Assembly: GCF_001956045.1 (NCBI RefSeq)
Contig: NZ_MRTH01000006.1
Span: forward strand, 1 to 64,000
Source: Paenibacillus sp. FSL H7-0331
GTDB taxonomy: Bacteria; Bacillota; Bacilli; Paenibacillales; NBRC-103111
Direction of reading: 5' to 3'
Length of the DNA: 64,000 bases
The notes beneath the pieces are model-generated. The model saw only the letters and a list, made by a program, of their open reading frames with translations, searched no databases and had not been told where the DNA came from. Both the position numbers and the translations under genes were made by a program. Below, one piece after another: positions 63,043-64,000 of this stretch. Numbering within the stretch: the stretch's first letter is position 1; each line of letters opens with the position of its first letter.

Positions 63043-64000
63043 ATGAAAATCAATGCAGTATTTGAAGGTGGTGGAGTCAAGGGTATAGCATTGGCTGGCG
63101 CCGTTTCAGCAGCAGAAAGCAGGGGGATCGAGTTTCACCAGGTAGCGGGAACATCGTCAGGGGCTATTATAGCCGCTTTGGTGGCATCTGGTTACCAGGC
63201 TGAGGAAATGAAAGCCATTATTGAAGCGACCCCATTTAGAGCCTTCCTGCAGCGTTCCAAGCTGTTTGATGCGAAGGTAGTCGGGCCGGCTGTTCGTCTC
63301 TTGTTAAAAAAGGGGTTATATTCGGGAGAAGCTTTGGAAAATTGGATGCATAAGTTGTTATTGGCAAAAGGGATTCGCAATTTTGGTGATTTGAAAAAGA
63401 ACCAGCTAAGAATTATTGCATCAGATATTTCGCAGCGCAAGCTGCTGGTGCTCCCCGATGATATTGCACAATATGGGATTGATCCGCAGCATCTGGCCAT
63501 CTCCAAGGCTGTTAGAATGAGCACAAGTATTCCTTATTTTTTTGATCCTGTGATCATACGCAAAACGGCAGATAAACGATTGCCCAACGAGACTTTTGCT
63601 GAGCAATTTGTTTATGTTGTGGATGGGGGACTTTTAAGTAATTTTCCACTATGGATTTTCGATCATGATGATGTCCCTGCTCTTGATTCTATGATTCCGA
63701 CTGTGGGCTTCCAGCTTGTAGGTAGAGGCTCAAGTAAGCCTAATACGATCTATGGTCCTTTAACGATGTTCAAGGCACTTTTTTCAACGATGATGGATGC
63801 TCATGACGAGCGTTATATTGAAGAGGTCAATCGATTTCGGACGATTAAAATCCCGACGCTTGGGGTAAGTATTACACAATTTGATATTCCTCTGGAAACA
63901 AGCAGGCTATTATATGACTCTGGCAAGCAGGCAGGGGAACGATTTTTCGACAAATGGAGGCTGAACGATTATAAGCAAGACTATGTACAGCATGTACTTC
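63043..64000 (+). CDS. Patatin-like phospholipase (3' end beyond window)
   Basis: An acyl hydrolase of the patatin/RssA family; at least 319 residues are visible and the frame is still open at the right edge. Oxyanion motif GGGVKG (residues 9-14), nucleophile Ser38 in AGTSSGAI, and the catalytic Asp in VVDGGLLSNFP about residue 197. No signal peptide, so a cytosolic or membrane-peripheral lipase is expected. ATG at 63043 sits behind a G-rich ribosome site embedded in secondary structure. Confidence 0.88.
   Translation, partial: MKINAVFEGGGVKGIALAGAVSAAESRGIEFHQVAGTSSGAIIAALVASGYQAEEMKAIIEATPFRAFLQRSKLFDAKVVGPAVRLLLKKGLYSGEALENWMHKLLLAKGIRNFGDLKKNQLRIIASDISQRKLLVLPDDIAQYGIDPQHLAISKAVRMSTSIPYFFDPVIIRKTADKRLPNETFAEQFVYVVDGGLLSNFPLWIFDHDDVPALDSMIPTVGFQLVGRGSSKPNTIYGPLTMFKALFSTMMDAHDERYIEEVNRFRTIKIPTLGVSITQFDIPLETSRLLYDSGKQAGERFFDKWRLNDYKQDYVQHVL

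Noticed and set aside
62720..63046. 108-codon open frame across the GC-rich repeat
   Set aside because: It only translates the 77-bp tandem repeat and the G-rich tract, has no ribosome site and gives low-complexity Arg/Gln/Ser sequence.

Overview
The window looks like a chromosomal segment of an endospore-forming, low-to-moderate GC Bacillales bacterium, most likely Paenibacillus or a close relative. The evidence is a BclA-type collagen-like spore surface protein, Sda, spore photoproduct lyase, an SR1P-type peptide, a Met T-box leader, FapR, Fur and Zur style operators, MntR very close in sequence to the Bacillus protein, and AGGAGG-type ribosome binding sites. No rRNA, tRNA, CRISPR array or insertion sequence was recognised. 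The last gene (patatin-like) runs off the right edge and the first (collagen-like) starts before the left edge.

Layout. 1-0.9 kb: end of a collagen-like protein. 1-4.6 kb: Fur-boxed siderophore uptake operon without an ATPase, then a VOC protein. 5-7.5 kb: adenosine deaminase, then a reverse-strand CheY-like regulator with a MshEN/CheX-like partner. 7.7-11.9 kb: reverse-strand sugar isomerase and two tandem Gfo/Idh/MocA dehydrogenases with a divergent AraC regulator. 12-16.8 kb: reverse-strand LtaS-like sulfatase-fold enzyme, then an SR1P-like peptide overlapping pyruvate phosphate dikinase. 17-21.5 kb: heterodimeric ABC exporter plus an aminoglycoside-phosphotransferase-fold kinase. 21.7-23.6 kb: zinc-finger/DUF2087/GIY-YIG fusion and a methyltransferase. 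23.8-27.9 kb: Fur-boxed efeO-efeB-efeU iron uptake operon. 28-35.9 kb: M29 aminopeptidase, PadR and AraC regulators, a Gfo/Idh enzyme, an AbrB-type membrane protein, an SGNH esterase and mannose-6-phosphate isomerase.

35.9-40.5 kb is the most notable segment. A sda gene is followed by a small reverse-strand gene whose product ends in Ala-Asp-Trp-Glu and resembles ComX pheromone precursors. Divergent from it lies a tightly overlapping set: a ComP-like polytopic PDZ histidine kinase, a ComA-like regulator and a ComQ-like isoprenyl transferase. Together these look like a complete ComQXPA-type quorum-sensing system with an order (X reversed, then P-A-Q) unlike the Q-X-P-A order of Bacillus subtilis.

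40.6-46 kb: fused MsrAB, YciI-like protein, FapR-boxed fabH-fabF, and an Nramp manganese importer. 46-53.3 kb: aldo/keto reductases, small secreted or membrane proteins, a glyoxalase, a MurA homologue with Asp in place of the catalytic Cys, an inositol monophosphatase-family protein, yidD and a 34-residue membrane microprotein. 53.4-55.9 kb: T-box and metG. 56-64 kb: a Gfo/Idh enzyme, Zur-boxed znuACB, ccdA, splB, mntR, a repeat-rich intergenic region ending in a hairpin and potential G-quadruplex, and a patatin-like phospholipase. Metal homeostasis (Fe, Zn, Mn) is the recurring theme, with its operators visible in the DNA. Starts were chosen by ribosome binding site, so several differ from the longest possible reading frame.
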